NCBI GenBank assembly: GCA_029207755.1
Contig: JARCOQ010000002.1
Location: 41,116,244 to 41,180,243 of the forward strand
Length of the DNA stretch: 64,000 nucleotides
Reading direction: 5' to 3'
Source: Chamaea fasciata
Taxonomy: Eukaryota; Chordata; Aves; Passeriformes; Sylviidae
This document shows, in pieces, positions 1-11,012 of this stretch; the stretch's first letter is position 1; every line of letters begins with the position of its first letter. The position numbers and the translations under genes were made by a program. Under the pieces are notes generated by a model that had not been told where the DNA came from, did not search any database, and saw only the letters and a program-made list of their open reading frames with translations.

Positions 1-1019
1 CCCCTCTTTTATAAAGCTGGACTGCAGATTTAAGTTTAGTCACTATGCCAGCAGGACTGAAATAGTTATGCTTGTTCTCTACACCTTACATCTGTTTATT
101 GCTGATTTTATGTATTCTATTGGTCTATGCATCCAGAGGTCAGCCTAACTCCCTAGGCTTACATATTTATATGTTTTGTGGCTGTGCCATGCTATGCCAC
201 TACCTGGTTCCTCAATGTTCTCCATTACATGTGTGCTGTACAGCAAAAGTAGTAGATAAAGGCTAAAGAAATAGTGCTCGATTCAGTGCTTTAAAACAAA
301 TTAAAAATATTGAATCAAGACACTGAAGTTTCAGGTCTTTGAGCCCAAATATCATTGAAATATTTCATAGAAAAAATGGCAACGGCAGACTCATATCCAC
401 ATTTAAACTTACTAGTAACTTGGCTGTTTCTGCAATTGCTCTGTATTACACATTTTCTGCCATAAGTTATATGTTAGCCTATTTAGGGCTGTTTTGTACG
501 AGGTTGGGGTATGACTTGTTAAGTGGCAGTAATGTTACAAAGCGTATTGATTTTGCAATGTTTTCCATGCAATGTTTGGCAACATTTTTTCAGATGAACA
601 ATTTAATTTTACTAGTTTAGAGGTCCTAACTCATGTTGTGTTACAGCATCATAAATGAAAGGCTTCAGTGAAATTGCATTATATTTAACCCACAGCAGTC
701 AAGAATGACTTTATGTCTGTGTCTTCTCAGACAACTAAATATACTTCATGTATTTGGGACCTGCTTAAGTTTGACATAATTTTCAGCCTATCCACTGTAC
801 CAGTCGCTGCATTTTGTACAGCCCTTCAGGTACTAGCAGCAGTGAGAAATATCAGTGTGAGATAACCCACTAATCACATACAATGAATTATTGATAAATA
901 GGATACTGAAGATTTTTTTCTGTAACAGGAGAAATTAAGAATAACCACCTATGGTTCTATTCTGTGAAAAGAGTTGTGGTCAAGACCTCATTGTCCACAT
1001 AAACAATGATGTGTCGTGT
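1..1019. other. Unassigned AT-rich non-coding DNA
   Basis: I see no recognisable gene or repeat here. The two open frames present (about 64 and 93 codons) are short, have no recognisable domain, and sit in AT-rich sequence with no promoter-like or splice-like context that I trust. The right edge is where CR1-like sequence becomes recognisable. Confidence 0.5.
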
Positions 1020-1960
1020 CCTTCAGGGGTTGATACCTACTGAGGTGGATACTGTTCAATATTCCACCTTTTTTGGTGACGTGGACGGGGAGATCAAATG
1101 CACCCTCAGCAAATTTGGCAAAGACACCAAGCTGTGTGGTGCAATTGAGAAGATGGAGGGAAAGTTCCATGCTGGAGGTAAAGTTCCATGCTGGAGGGAA
1201 GCCATCCTGAGGGACCTGGACAGGCTTGAGAGGTGGGCCTGAGCTAACCTCATGAAGTTCAACGAAGTGAAGTGTAATGTCCTGCACCTGGCTTGTACCA
1301 AACCCACATACCTACAGGTTTGGTAGAGAATGGATTGTTAGTAATCCTGCAGAGTAAGAATTGGGGTTGATGGTTTCTGAAAAACTCCACAGGACCCACC
1401 AATGTGCGCTTGCAGGTCAGAAAGCCAATGGCATCCTAGGCTGCACCAAAAGCACCGTGGCCAGTCAAAGGAAGTGATCCTGCTCTATGCTGCTCTTGTG
1501 GGACCCCATCTGGAATGCTGCATCCAGATTTTTGGCCACCAACATAAGAAGAACATGAAAATGTTGGAGCACGTCCAGAGTAAGTTACAATAAGCAGATT
1601 GGAGAACCTCTCCTATGAAGACAGGCTGAGAAAGTTGGCGCTGTTCAGCCTGGAGAAAAGGCTCTGGAGAGACCTTGTAGCAACATTTCTGTATCTGAAA
1701 GGCATCTACAGGGAAGCTGGACAGGGGGTCTTTGTCAGGAACTGTAGTGACAGGACAAGGAGTAATGGGTACGGAAAGAGGGGAAAATTAATTTAGATAC
1801 TAGAAAGAAATTCTTTACTGTGAAAGTGGTAAGGTACTGGAGGCTGCCCAGGGAGGTTGTGGATGCCTCAATCCTGGCAGTGTTCATGGCCAGACTGGAG
1901 AAGGACTTGAGCAACCTGGTCTAGTGGGAGGTGTCCCTGACCATGTCAGGGGGGATTGGG
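1020..1960 (+). mobile_element. CR1 LINE fragment, 3' half (end of reverse transcriptase to near the 3' UTR)
   Basis: CR1 is the main avian non-LTR retrotransposon. Reading +, the segment follows the CR1 order. A decayed 'GTTCAATAT...' stretch is followed by 'TGCACCCTCAGCAAATTTGGCAAAGACACCAAGCTG' features near 1,100-1,135, where the FADDTKL motif of the reverse transcriptase has lost an Asp. Then come the 'AGGGACCTGGACAGGCTTGAGAGGTGGGCC'-type block near 1,210-1,240, a 'GTCCTGCACCTGG' block near 1,278, 'GTTCAGCCTGGAGAA' near 1,643, and 'GGCTGCCCAGGGAGGTTGTGGATGCCTC' near 1,842-1,870. Several stops and frame changes show that it is dead. The usual terminal ATTCTRTGATTCT repeats are missing, so the 3' end is truncated or decayed. 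The 5' truncation is typical of CR1. Open frames inside it (for example 1,006-1,242 and 1,402-1,796) are CR1 debris. The exact boundaries are uncertain by tens of bases. Confidence 0.9.
1161..1198. repeat. 19-bp tandem duplication inside the CR1 copy
   Basis: The unit AAAGTTCCATGCTGGAGG(T/G) occurs twice in a row (1,161-1,179 and 1,180-1,198) with only the last base different. It is a local duplication private to this CR1 copy and helps explain its frame shift. Confidence 0.9.
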
Positions 1961-2004
1961 ACTCAAGAACCTCCCAGGATCACTGAGTCCTTTTAAAGAT
2001 AATC

Positions 2005-2395
2005 TATACTGGCCTTGCAATGCCAGAGTTCGGCAGCATCAGCACTGCTGGGTGCTGACCCATTAATCCCCTTTGACTTGTATATTTTGAGTTCGTTTCA
2101 ATGTTCCCAACCTGATCCTGCTTCACTGAGAAGGAGTAATCTTTCCTGCAGACTTCCTTTCTGGCCTCAGGGGGTCGTGCTTTATTGATGGCCAGTCTTA
2201 CCTGTGAAAACAGAGGTGAAGTAGGCATTTAGTATCTTAGCCTTTTTTGTGTCCTATGCCCCTCACTCAGCAACAGACCCACAGCTTGTCTTCATCTTTT
2301 GCTGCTGAAGTACATGAAGAAAACTTTCTTATTGCCCTTTTTCTCCTGCCAGATTAAACTGGCAGATATGGATTTTGCTTTTCCAGCATTGCAAA
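2005..2395 (-). mobile_element. CR1-like LINE fragment, 5' part, reverse orientation
   Basis: The + strand reads like the reverse complement of the 5' half of avian CR1. It has a 'CCTGATCCTGCTTCACTGAGA' stretch near 2,110, 'ACAGAGGTGAAGTAGGCATTTAGTA' near 2,210-2,235, 'AACTTTCTTATTGCCCTTT' near 2,322-2,340 and 'CTGCCAGATTAAACTGGCAGATATGGATTTTGCTTTTCC' near 2,346-2,384. I recognise these blocks from antisense avian CR1 copies, but I am less sure of them than of the 3' end blocks. It follows the + strand CR1 piece almost directly, in the opposite orientation. The small open frame on the minus strand here (2,004-2,228) is debris. Confidence 0.6.
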
Positions 2396-5300
2396 GTTTT
2401 TAATAAATTTTACCTGTAAAAGAAGTAATTCTCTTCCTCATTTTGAAAGCAAGGATTAGAAATTATTCTGCCAGAAGTGGACAGGGAGAGTATGGGTGTC
2501 TTGACTCTCTGAGGGTACAGTCTTGGTAAACATCACTGCAAAATTTTAATTGTGTGAAGGATGATTTTACTGTTAACAAACATATGAAAAGGAGTTACAT
2601 TTCTTCTTAAGCTAATACTGAAAATTTAATACTCTTTTTTTGCTGCTTTTGTTTCAGTGACATTAGCAAGAATTCTGAAATATTGCATTTGTCTGCATTT
2701 CAAAGCAAGTAATTATTATACAATTGCTGTGTTTTTTGGTGCAAATCTATCCTGCATAATAAAAAATTGTGCAGAGGTAACTCACTTAGGTAGTTAAATA
2801 TATTCAGGCAGCTGAACAACTCTACAAATAGGTGGCAAAAAATATCCATAGCTAAATGTACCATGCAAGCTACTATCTCTGCATGATACTGTGATGACTA
2901 AACACTCATCTGGAATTAGGTTGAATATCTTAAAGAGCTTTTAAACAAAGTACATGTAAAGGGCTGGTTCCTTCATCCTAGGTATTACTTTGCACCTAGG
3001 CAGTGAATAAACAGGTTTTCCTTGTCCAGTATCTCAAGTATCTAGAATTTTTCTTTCTAAACACTTCAGCTTCTCATACAGCTCTATTTTACCCTCTTGA
3101 CTTGACCATTGCACGTTCTTTGCTCGTTCTGAACTTGATCCACTTTGTTCCTGAAAAGAATTTTCTCCATATGCCACTGCTGAAAAAATCCCCCAAGGCC
3201 CGAAGTTGTGTGTCCCTCTTCACATATATTTCCCACTGTTAAATAAAATCTATTTATCATTAAAACCTTCCACAGCCTGGTGCTGCTCCAGCTATTGTCT
3301 TTTTTTGAATCATTGCTCTCATCCTTCCTCCATCTGTGACCCTACTACTTATTGTTGTCTAATTCAATGCACTGTTATCAATGGCTTATTTTCCTGGGAA
3401 GTCTTGGTTTCTTCAGGAAGAATTTGTCCTGGGATTACTCCCACTCAGTATTTCAAGGGATTAATTATTCAATGATTTGTATTATTATCTGTATGATACC
3501 AATCTGAAAGGATGGGAAGCTTTTGAAGACTGGCATCAAAATCCAAATAATATAAACTGGAGAATATGTGAAAGTCAACACAATGACATTTGTTAAGGGA
3601 AAATAGAAAGCACTGGCTTTAAGGTAAACAAAAACACCAGCCTAATGCAGGAAATAATGACTTCTGTAAGACTTCAAGAGTGTAGGAATACGAGTCATCA
3701 GCATCAGGTGTCACTGTGTGCATTGTGCGAATGTGACCAGGGCTGTATTAACAGAACTGTTTTATTTCACATGCCAACTGGTTTCTCTCTTCACAAAGTG
3801 TTCAGTTGCTCACTCAGCTGGTGTTTTCATACCTTATACTGCATAAAAGGCCCACAAAGGCCCACTCTATGAACTGAGTACTGGTGCTTTGAGTCATTGC
3901 AGTGGCAAAAGCAGTGGTAAAGATGTATGCAGAGTTCATAGCTGAGTGTCTTTTTGTCCCAGGGTCCCATACGAATTCCATTCTGACCTCACTTCTAGAA
4001 GACCCCTTATCCCAGGGCTAAGCTTTTTAAGGATTCTCAGCTCCTAGATCTGGCTGTGTTCTATGACTGTGTACTTAGAGCAGATCAGCAGAGGACTGGC
4101 TATTCACAAGGTCTTCCCCTGAATCTTGGCTTATTTGAAAAGGCCTCATGGGGTATGCTATGCAGGGAGCCATGGCATATCCCAGTGTGGGGCTGGGGCT
4201 GCAGTGCACACTGCACAAGAACACCAACATGTGCATTGATTTTCCCCAAAACATCTCCTGGATGGGGCCTCAATGAAATGAAGCACTTGCATGCAAAAAA
4301 AGTATGTAGGGACAGCTGTAAGAAGTCAGACCCAATGACTAGAGAAAGATATATGGAAAAATTCTTGAAGAACAGTTACAACCCAGTAACAAATTTCAAA
4401 GCATATCACCCAGAAGGAGGAAACCCAGAAAAATTATGATTTTGCAGTAATAAGATCTCCAGCAAACGCAAGAAAAGAAAAAGGAACTGTGGTTTAAAGA
4501 TCTCACCTGTTGGGTTTTAGGATATCCATTTCTGTCTGTAAATAAACTAATACTGGTTTTATAGGAATTCCAAACATTTATCATCCATTGGCAGTAATAG
4601 AAGTAAGCATGCTACTGAAAAAAGTGTACCTACCGTCTAGATAAGAATTGGCTTTTTTCCCTCTCAGCTCTTCATTCTGTATTCTTCAGTTCATAATTCC
4701 CCTGAGAGATGAGTCAACAGTTTTTATCCTTCAATGGGTTCCTTACATGAATCTATGAGTTTCTTCACAAGGTTTTTCCAGAGTCTAGAACTGCCACCCT
4801 CCTTAAACTACTAAAATATATATAACCTAGTCTTATCTTTAGAGCTTCCAGATTTCTCAACAAATGTACTTACTACAGAGGTAAAAAGGCATTAAAAATA
4901 AAAAAAAACAAACCTGAATTTATACCCTTACTCATGGAGCCAGAAACTTATGATGCAAACTCAAAGAGTAAATTCAGTGGATATTAGCAAAGAAGCACTG
5001 TATTTAATACCAGAAAACCCCTATTACTTAAAATATTTAAATATACAGAAATAAGAAGGTAGAAAAAACATAAAACACATTATTTTTTCTCACTGTCTCA
5101 TTATCAGGAGCTCTGTGGAAAACTGACTGCAGTTCTCTAGCTTGAACTCCCAAAGAGATTCAAGTGCAACTCTATATAATTTAATACACACTCTAATCCT
5201 AAGTTTTAACTTTCTCTGGTTCTGTAGGGATTGTACCCACCAGGCTTTTGTTACAGTCAGTCTGTGCACGTAGAAGACATTCTAACACAATGAGCCAAAG

Positions 5301-5937
5301 AGTGTTTTACAGTGTGAATGTTTAATGTTCCTGATTAAGCTGAACTCTGGTGTCACTACTGTAGTGCTGTGTTTGCTCACAATTGTTGATCTTTAGGTAT
5401 TCTTTCACAATTTTTAGCTCTAGAGAGTTTGAAGATTCAGGATTCTCTCTGTCAGCCATACTGTCATTGCCCATGTCATAGTCTAATCACAAATACTGAA
5501 ATACTCCTGTAAATGAATCTATTTCCTTCATCCAAAAGGTGAAATATTAAGCCCATTCCTGGTGTAACCTTGGTGAAAGATGCACTGGTGCTGTAGTGCA
5601 GCCATAGATACTTGATGCTTTCTTGCAATGCAGAGAAGTCAGCAAAGCCAGTAGAAATATGCCCAAACTCCTGGCCAGCATTTGTTTGAAGTAAACCCAG
5701 GAAGCACTTGGTATCTTCTTTGTATGGTGGCTCATATAGCAATGAAGTACATGAAGACACTAGTACAGAGAGAAGCAGGGGCAGGGCATCCACCATTTAG
5801 CCCAGTGATAAGATGGAATTGGACATTGTACATACAATGAAAGTCTACCTCCCCATTTTAACTGCTCCACCCAGACTGACTAAAGAAAGAAGCTTCTTTG
5901 CCCCACACATTACTTTGTGGTCTTCCAGGAGAACTCG
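2396..5937. other. Unassigned non-coding DNA
   Basis: No repeat family or gene is recognised. The largest open frames are 127 codons (4,056-4,439, +; it opens without a convincing ATG context) and 106 codons (5,476-5,796, -). Neither shows a signal peptide, a domain or codon bias that I can name, and lengths of this order are expected by chance in 64 kb. A 10-bp tandem duplication (AAAGGCCCAC twice) lies at 3,846-3,865. The 3.96-4.27 kb part is somewhat GC-richer than its surroundings. Confidence 0.5.
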
Positions 5938-6170
5938 TAGAATCATAGAATAGTTTGTATGGGAAAGGACATTTAAAAATCATCTAGTACACCCCCCTGC
6001 AATGAGCAGGGGCACCTTCAGCTCAATCAAGTTGCTTAGAGACCTGACCAACCTCACTTTGAATGTTTCCAGGGATGGGGCATCCACCATGTTTCTGGGC
6101 AACCTGTTTGAGAGTTTTACCACCCTCATTACAAAAGACATCTTCCTTATATCTCTAATAATGTGGTAAC
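5938..6170 (-). mobile_element. CR1 LINE 3' end, reverse orientation
   Basis: The + strand begins with 'AGAATCATAGAATAG', the reverse of the CR1 3' terminal repeats. It continues with 'GGACATTTAAAAATCATCTAG', 'CCCCCCTGCAATGAGCAGGG', 'CAGGGATGGGGCATCCACCA', 'CTGGGCAACCTGTTTGAGAG' and 'ACCACCCTCATTACAAAAGA'. This is the characteristic antisense appearance of a CR1 3' UTR. The true 3' end of the element is at about 5,938. Beyond about 6,170 the match fades, so the copy is 5'-truncated. The 108-codon open frame on the minus strand (5,980-6,306) is CR1 UTR, not a gene. Confidence 0.93.
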
Positions 6171-8082
6171 TTACACTCTGATGCCTGAACCTCTGCTGAG
6201 AACACATCTGCTGCAGAAGAGCACTAAGAGGATGCTTTGTTGGTGTCATGACAGCTACACAGAATGCTGCCCCTGTCTTTCTGAAAGAGGAAAGAGCTAT
6301 TATCAAACCTTACACATTGAAATAAATGGTCAGTAAAAATTCATTGAAATACTGTTTTTACTAAGTATTTACAATGTAAAAGGCCTGGTGTTAAATCATA
6401 CATTAAAATAAAGCTTGCACAGAGTTCCTATTTGTTATGGCAAATTTTGTGACAGATGGAAAAACATTTCATCAGAGATTGCATTAATGCAATGTGTTTT
6501 TTTCCAGTGACACTTTGCTTGTACGCTTACTTGATGGATGGAAGACATTAATTTACAGATGATGCATAACTACCCAACTATCAACATATCTAACTGCCTG
6601 TAACATGTCAAAATACAATTTTATTTTTTCATATGTATTTCCACTGCAGTACAAGCAGAATTTTCCTCAGGCCCTGCAGACATAGTTAAAGGCCTATAAT
6701 AAAAACATTACCTCTCATTTTACTTACAAATGCTAATTCTCCTAAAAGCCTCTCAGAATTCTCTTTCAAAGCCTAAGGCTGGAATTCAATTCTGATGGTA
6801 CTTGAGTGGTCTGGGGAACGATATGCTTCAATCCATGTGGAGGGACATTTCCTCTGCCCAGTAAATAACCCAGAGTCAGTTTCCAGTTTTTCAGGTCAGT
6901 TTTGCACCTTGGGCCAAAAAATCTCTGGTGTTGTGGTGGTGAAAAAAAGAAACAATGGCATTAGCAGCAAGAAGACAGGGCTTTCAATGCCTCCACCAAT
7001 CACTTCTCATAACTGATATCTATATGGAATTAATCACTTCAATCAATGATCTTCATGACTTCCAAGTTCATAATCAGCTACTCAAACTGCACCTATTAAA
7101 AAAAGAAGAGGCTTTGTCTGCCAAGAACACAGTACTGCTTCACATAGTAACGGTGAGGAGGGCCACAGGATTGCTGCATTACCCCCACCTGGCCAGTACT
7201 GACTTCTGAGCAGCTCTGAAGGTTGCTGTAGATAAAAATTACTATATTGGCTTGATGTAATGTAGATTCACAGACCTAGTCAATGCAATTCTTTCCTTGA
7301 CCCGGTAATTGGTACACTGCATTTAAGGAAAAAAAGATCTTGGCCAGAAATATGAAAGTATTCTAATCAATTAAGCTGTGTGTTCATCAAAAACACCAGG
7401 AAACTTAGCTGTATCCTTGAGGAGGGAATTCAAGTGTTGAAATTTGGGTTATATTTTTAAATGGCAGTCACAACAACTTGCAAATCCTGTAGTCTCTTAT
7501 TTACATGAATAATTGGTGCTTAACTAATTATTTTCTGAGGACACTGATCATGCCCAGACACAGTCACAAGTATGCTACCAATATTTTTAAACCGTTGGAA
7601 AACCAAGAGAAACACTGCTCCTGGCTGAAATATTTGAGCTATTTCTGTCTGAGGTTTGAGTTATCACAGGCGTCAGCATGACCTGTGGTGAAGGGCCAGT
7701 GTAGCATCATCCACTCCCCTTTCCTGGACCTCTGTTGTCTCACAGAGGACATGAAAAGAAAACTGATGAGGCACAGCAGCATCTGACAACAGAGAGGGTG
7801 GTATGGGGCAGGTGGAAAGTGAGATTGGTTATGGATACCTGTATGTGACACAGGATTGACTTGCACTCAGATGTGGCAAGTGTCCATGTGCACTCCTTAC
7901 TGTGTACACCCTCACCAGCTGTCATGGCAGATGATTGATTTTTCCAATTCAAACCACAAATCCCTCCTCCTCTTGACCAACAAAAAGATGTGTTTAAGTC
8001 AAAGAGGATGTCCTTTTGAAACTTTAATGACGTCTTCCCAAATTCTGTGTGAATAAAAGATTTTTCTAAGCTATTTCTGGGG
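6171..8082. other. Unassigned non-coding DNA
   Basis: No gene or repeat family is recognised. It contains a perfect 16-bp palindrome at 6,478-6,493. At its right end there is an AATAAA hexamer (8,052-8,057) leading to a long A tract. Open frames are all below 90 codons except one on the minus strand (7,740-8,183), which simply reads through the A tract as poly-Phe. Confidence 0.5.
6478..6493. other. Perfect 16-bp palindrome ATTGCATTAATGCAAT
   Basis: Two inverted ATTGCAT half-sites meet at a central TTAA. ATTGCAT/ATGCAAT resembles POU-octamer or C/EBP-type half-sites. About one perfect 16-mer palindrome is expected by chance in 64 kb, and somewhat more in AT-rich DNA, so a binding role is only a possibility. 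Confidence 0.3.

Positions 8083-8116
<34 letters not shown>
8052..8116 (+). repeat. AATAAA followed by A34 tract
   Basis: An AATAAA hexamer at 8,052-8,057 is followed 25 bases later by 34 uninterrupted A (8,083-8,116). This is the geometry of a cleaved and polyadenylated mRNA end copied into DNA. CR1 does not leave poly(A) tails, so if the tract came from an RNA it would need another source. A plain poly(A) microsatellite is equally possible. I could not identify an mRNA-like body upstream or a target-site duplication. Confidence 0.6.
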
Positions 8117-8117
<1 letters not shown>

Positions 8118-10941
8118 CAAATTCATATGGATAAAACCCTGTAGAAAATCACTGAAAAGAAAAGTTGAAACACATACACCCACAGAATCTCCTTACCTTT
8201 CTGAAAGTGTTTTCTAATGTCCAGGTTTCCATGTTTTGTGACATTTTAATAACACATCTGAAGCCTTGATGTTTTTTCTTTTCCACAAAGAAGCAAAGAT
8301 TTTACCTCCCAAAAGGGCTTTCTACGTATACAATTTGTCTCCATTAGATTTCCACCTTCCTTCCTTCCTCATATCAAGTATTCCTTCTGTTGTCCAAGTT
8401 TCAGGGCTGTTCTCATCTACCCTTTCTCTCAGTCAACTCACAATTAAGTTATTTATACTTGCTGGTTTTAATCCTTCTTTGGTTTCCTTTTCCTGGGGCT
8501 TGGTGAGAGTAAGTGTTTAGACAAATGGGTTAGAATGCATTTTTCAAAGTATGTATTTCACTGTGCTCTGGCTAGATTGTCTTCTGCTTTTAATGTTGAG
8601 GGGGTGGGATGACCTACTGCAAACTAACTTGACTTCTGAAAGTTCTGCCATCACCTAGTTATAAAGCCAAACAGTCAGCACCCTAAATGTTTTAGAAAAA
8701 ACAACACAGGAAGCACAACAAGCAAACAGCTCTGTTGTACTTACTCTTGGCTCCTGTCCACCAGCTATCCTTCCTTCAGCTGCCCCTCCCTGCCCTGCCA
8801 GCTCGACAAAGGCACCATTTACAAAATGCACACTCAGTAGTTGGCTTGCAGTACCCATCTATTGATTATCTGGCTGCTGCCAGGAAGGTCTAATCAAACT
8901 TAATTGCAAAGAGGATGTCGGGGGGGGGTGGGGGGCATTAATTTCAAGGTCTCTCTTCTGGCCTCCTGCTGTTTTTATCAAAATATCAAAATTATTTATT
9001 AACTGCTGGGCGGTACAGGCAGGAATGAGCCCTCTAACGTTCCTGCAGTAGTGGACTACCGGATGGGTAGATGTGCTACTGCAGTGAGTTGAGAGGGATT
9101 TCTTATGTTCTTAAATGTGAGACATCTGTTCCTGTCAAATGTGGTTGAAGTTGCCTGACAGCTTCAGAAGTTATGGGGACTGTCGGGGAACTAATAGGAA
9201 TAGGGACTGTAAAAGCTTCATTTCCTTAGAAACCAGGCAAAAATATTCTAACCCATTATCTCTTTATGAATTATTTCTGTAAAGATTGCCCTTTACATGC
9301 TTTAAATATCTGAGCTACGCCAGTAGAAATCTGGCAGTGTACAGGCCTTTCATAAGAATTCTGATATTATGTCTTGATTTGCCTGAAAAACAGAAGAAGG
9401 TATAGATAAATGGATCCATTATTTTTTATTTGTCTAAATCTGTAAAAAGTGCATTTCTCAGTGTAGCAACCCAGCTCTGCCTGCTGTGAAGGCAGAGCAC
9501 AATTTTCAGCTGCTCTGCTCTCCCTCCAGGTCACCACATCTTCACAAGGAAAGCAGATTGAAAGGGGTCACCTCTGAGGCTTCATCCCCCGGCAGACCTT
9601 TTATACAGCACCATCACTTGTGGCCAGAAATTGTAGCAGTCCTCGCAGTGAATCAATTCTATAACACATAGTTTCTTCTCATGTGGCAATCCCAGAGTGT
9701 TTATTTACTTCTGAAAGGAATATTACTGCTGCAAGAAGAGCAAAGGAACTGGCTTTTAACCAGAAATCATGTGTAGCCTCCCTCTGCAGCTTGTGGTGTG
9801 TCTGTGGAGATATGCTGTGTGTTTAATTAAAACTCAGGATTCCTTTGTTTTTCCTTTGTCTATCTGACATGACATGAACAAGCTTTGTAGTTTATACCAA
9901 TCTGATATTTTGTAATATGTTCTTCCAGATGAGACTTAGCTCAGGTTGGTCAGGGAGTCTGTCAAATACATCAAGGTTAACACTGATAAATCCAGACACT
10001 TAATAGTTTTATACAATTAGCTTTTGTAGAATTTCTTCTTTTTATCTTATGACTTTAGGATTTTATATGAAATACAGTAGGGGAAATATAACTAAACCAG
10101 AACTCTATTAACCTAGTTTTGAGTCTGTATCCTCTTGCTTCTTTTAAAAATTACTAAATGTTCAATATTAAAAGAATGCTTTGGAGTCTGGGTGATTCTG
10201 CAAACTAAAACATGAGAGAGAGGCAATACTAATTTTTGAAAGAGAAAACAGCTGTATAAAGATTTAGCAGTGAAAGTGAGACACTGGGAAAACCTGGGAA
10301 AAACCAGCACTGAAAAGATAAGAGTCTCTGCTGAGAATTTTATAATAACCATCCTTGTATTCTTTCTGTCCAAAAGTATCACTGGCTTTATTTCATCTTT
10401 GAAATGTGTTTGAGAAACATTTGTAGCTGATGTATTATCAAACCCTCAGAGCAGAGGAAGTACAACCAGCAGCTCAAGCCAGTAATAATGCTGGTTGCTG
10501 TCCTTACGGGCTGAGTAGCTCAGATTCTCATGTGCTATCCTGTGATCTTTCACTACATGCAAATACTACTTCAATAACAGCAGAGATTTATTTATCCTTG
10601 CTTATAGGGACATTGAGACTTATGCTTTCCAAGAATATTCATGTTAAAAAGTCCAAATTTATTTGGTACAAACTTTCACAATAATAGAAATGAAGACATT
10701 TCAGTGGTGAGAATAACCAGGGACCTCTGCTCTTCTGTATCTGTAGATTAAGATTAGATCTCTGTTTTTGAAGATCTGTTGTATCTTAAATTGAATGTAA
10801 AAACCTGAGGGAAAGTATTAGTGGGTGAGGTTCTTCAGCATGAGCTTTTTACCTGGGTAGACTAGTAGGCTCCAATAACATTTCTGGACTGCTGAGAAGT
10901 TCTTTTATAATTTAAACAAATTGCTTCTTGTGTGTGCATGT
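8117..10941. other. Unassigned non-coding DNA
   Basis: No repeat family is recognised. It includes a G9-T-G6 run at 8,920-8,935 that could slip or form a quadruplex, and a low-confidence candidate exon on the minus strand (8,745-8,858). Open frames are short and unremarkable. Confidence 0.5.
8745..8858 (-). other. Low-confidence candidate first coding exon
   Basis: On the minus strand an ATG at 8,858-8,856 opens 38 codons that end exactly at a strong donor-like sequence (CCAAGA|GTAAGTAC; the GT lies at 8,744-8,743). The exon would be 114 bp, phase 0. The peptide begins MGTASQLLSVHFVNG and is Gly/Ala-rich later on, with no family that I recognise. The segment is GC-richer than its surroundings. 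Against it: an in-frame stop lies directly before the ATG, the -3 position is T, and about 30 GTAAGT hexamers are expected by chance on both strands of 64 kb. Confidence 0.13.
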
Positions 10942-11012
10942 GGAATCATAGAATATACTCAGTTTGAAGGGACCTACAGGGATCATCAAGTTCAACTTCT
11001 ATTTTGGTCCAG
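10942..11012 (-). mobile_element. Short CR1 LINE 3' end, reverse orientation
   Basis: The + strand reads GGAATCATAGAATATACTC, then 'GAAGGGACC', 'GGATCATCAAGTTCAACTTCT' and 'TGGTCC'. This is the antisense 3' end of an avian CR1 truncated after about 70 bp. The true 3' end of the element faces left. Confidence 0.85.

Noticed and set aside
4056..4439. 127-codon open frame
   Set aside because: No recognisable domain, no splice or promoter context; chance length.
5980..6306. 108-codon frame on the minus strand containing a MVDAPSLETF-like string
   Set aside because: The string is a translation of the CR1 3' UTR block about a 'GGGGCATCCACCA' motif; it is not a protein.
8083..8116. A34 as a LINE tail
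   Set aside because: Avian CR1 ends in short ATTCTRTG-type repeats, not poly(A), and no CR1 lies upstream.
7740..8183. 147-codon minus-strand frame with poly-Phe
   Set aside because: It reads through the A34 tract and has no other support.
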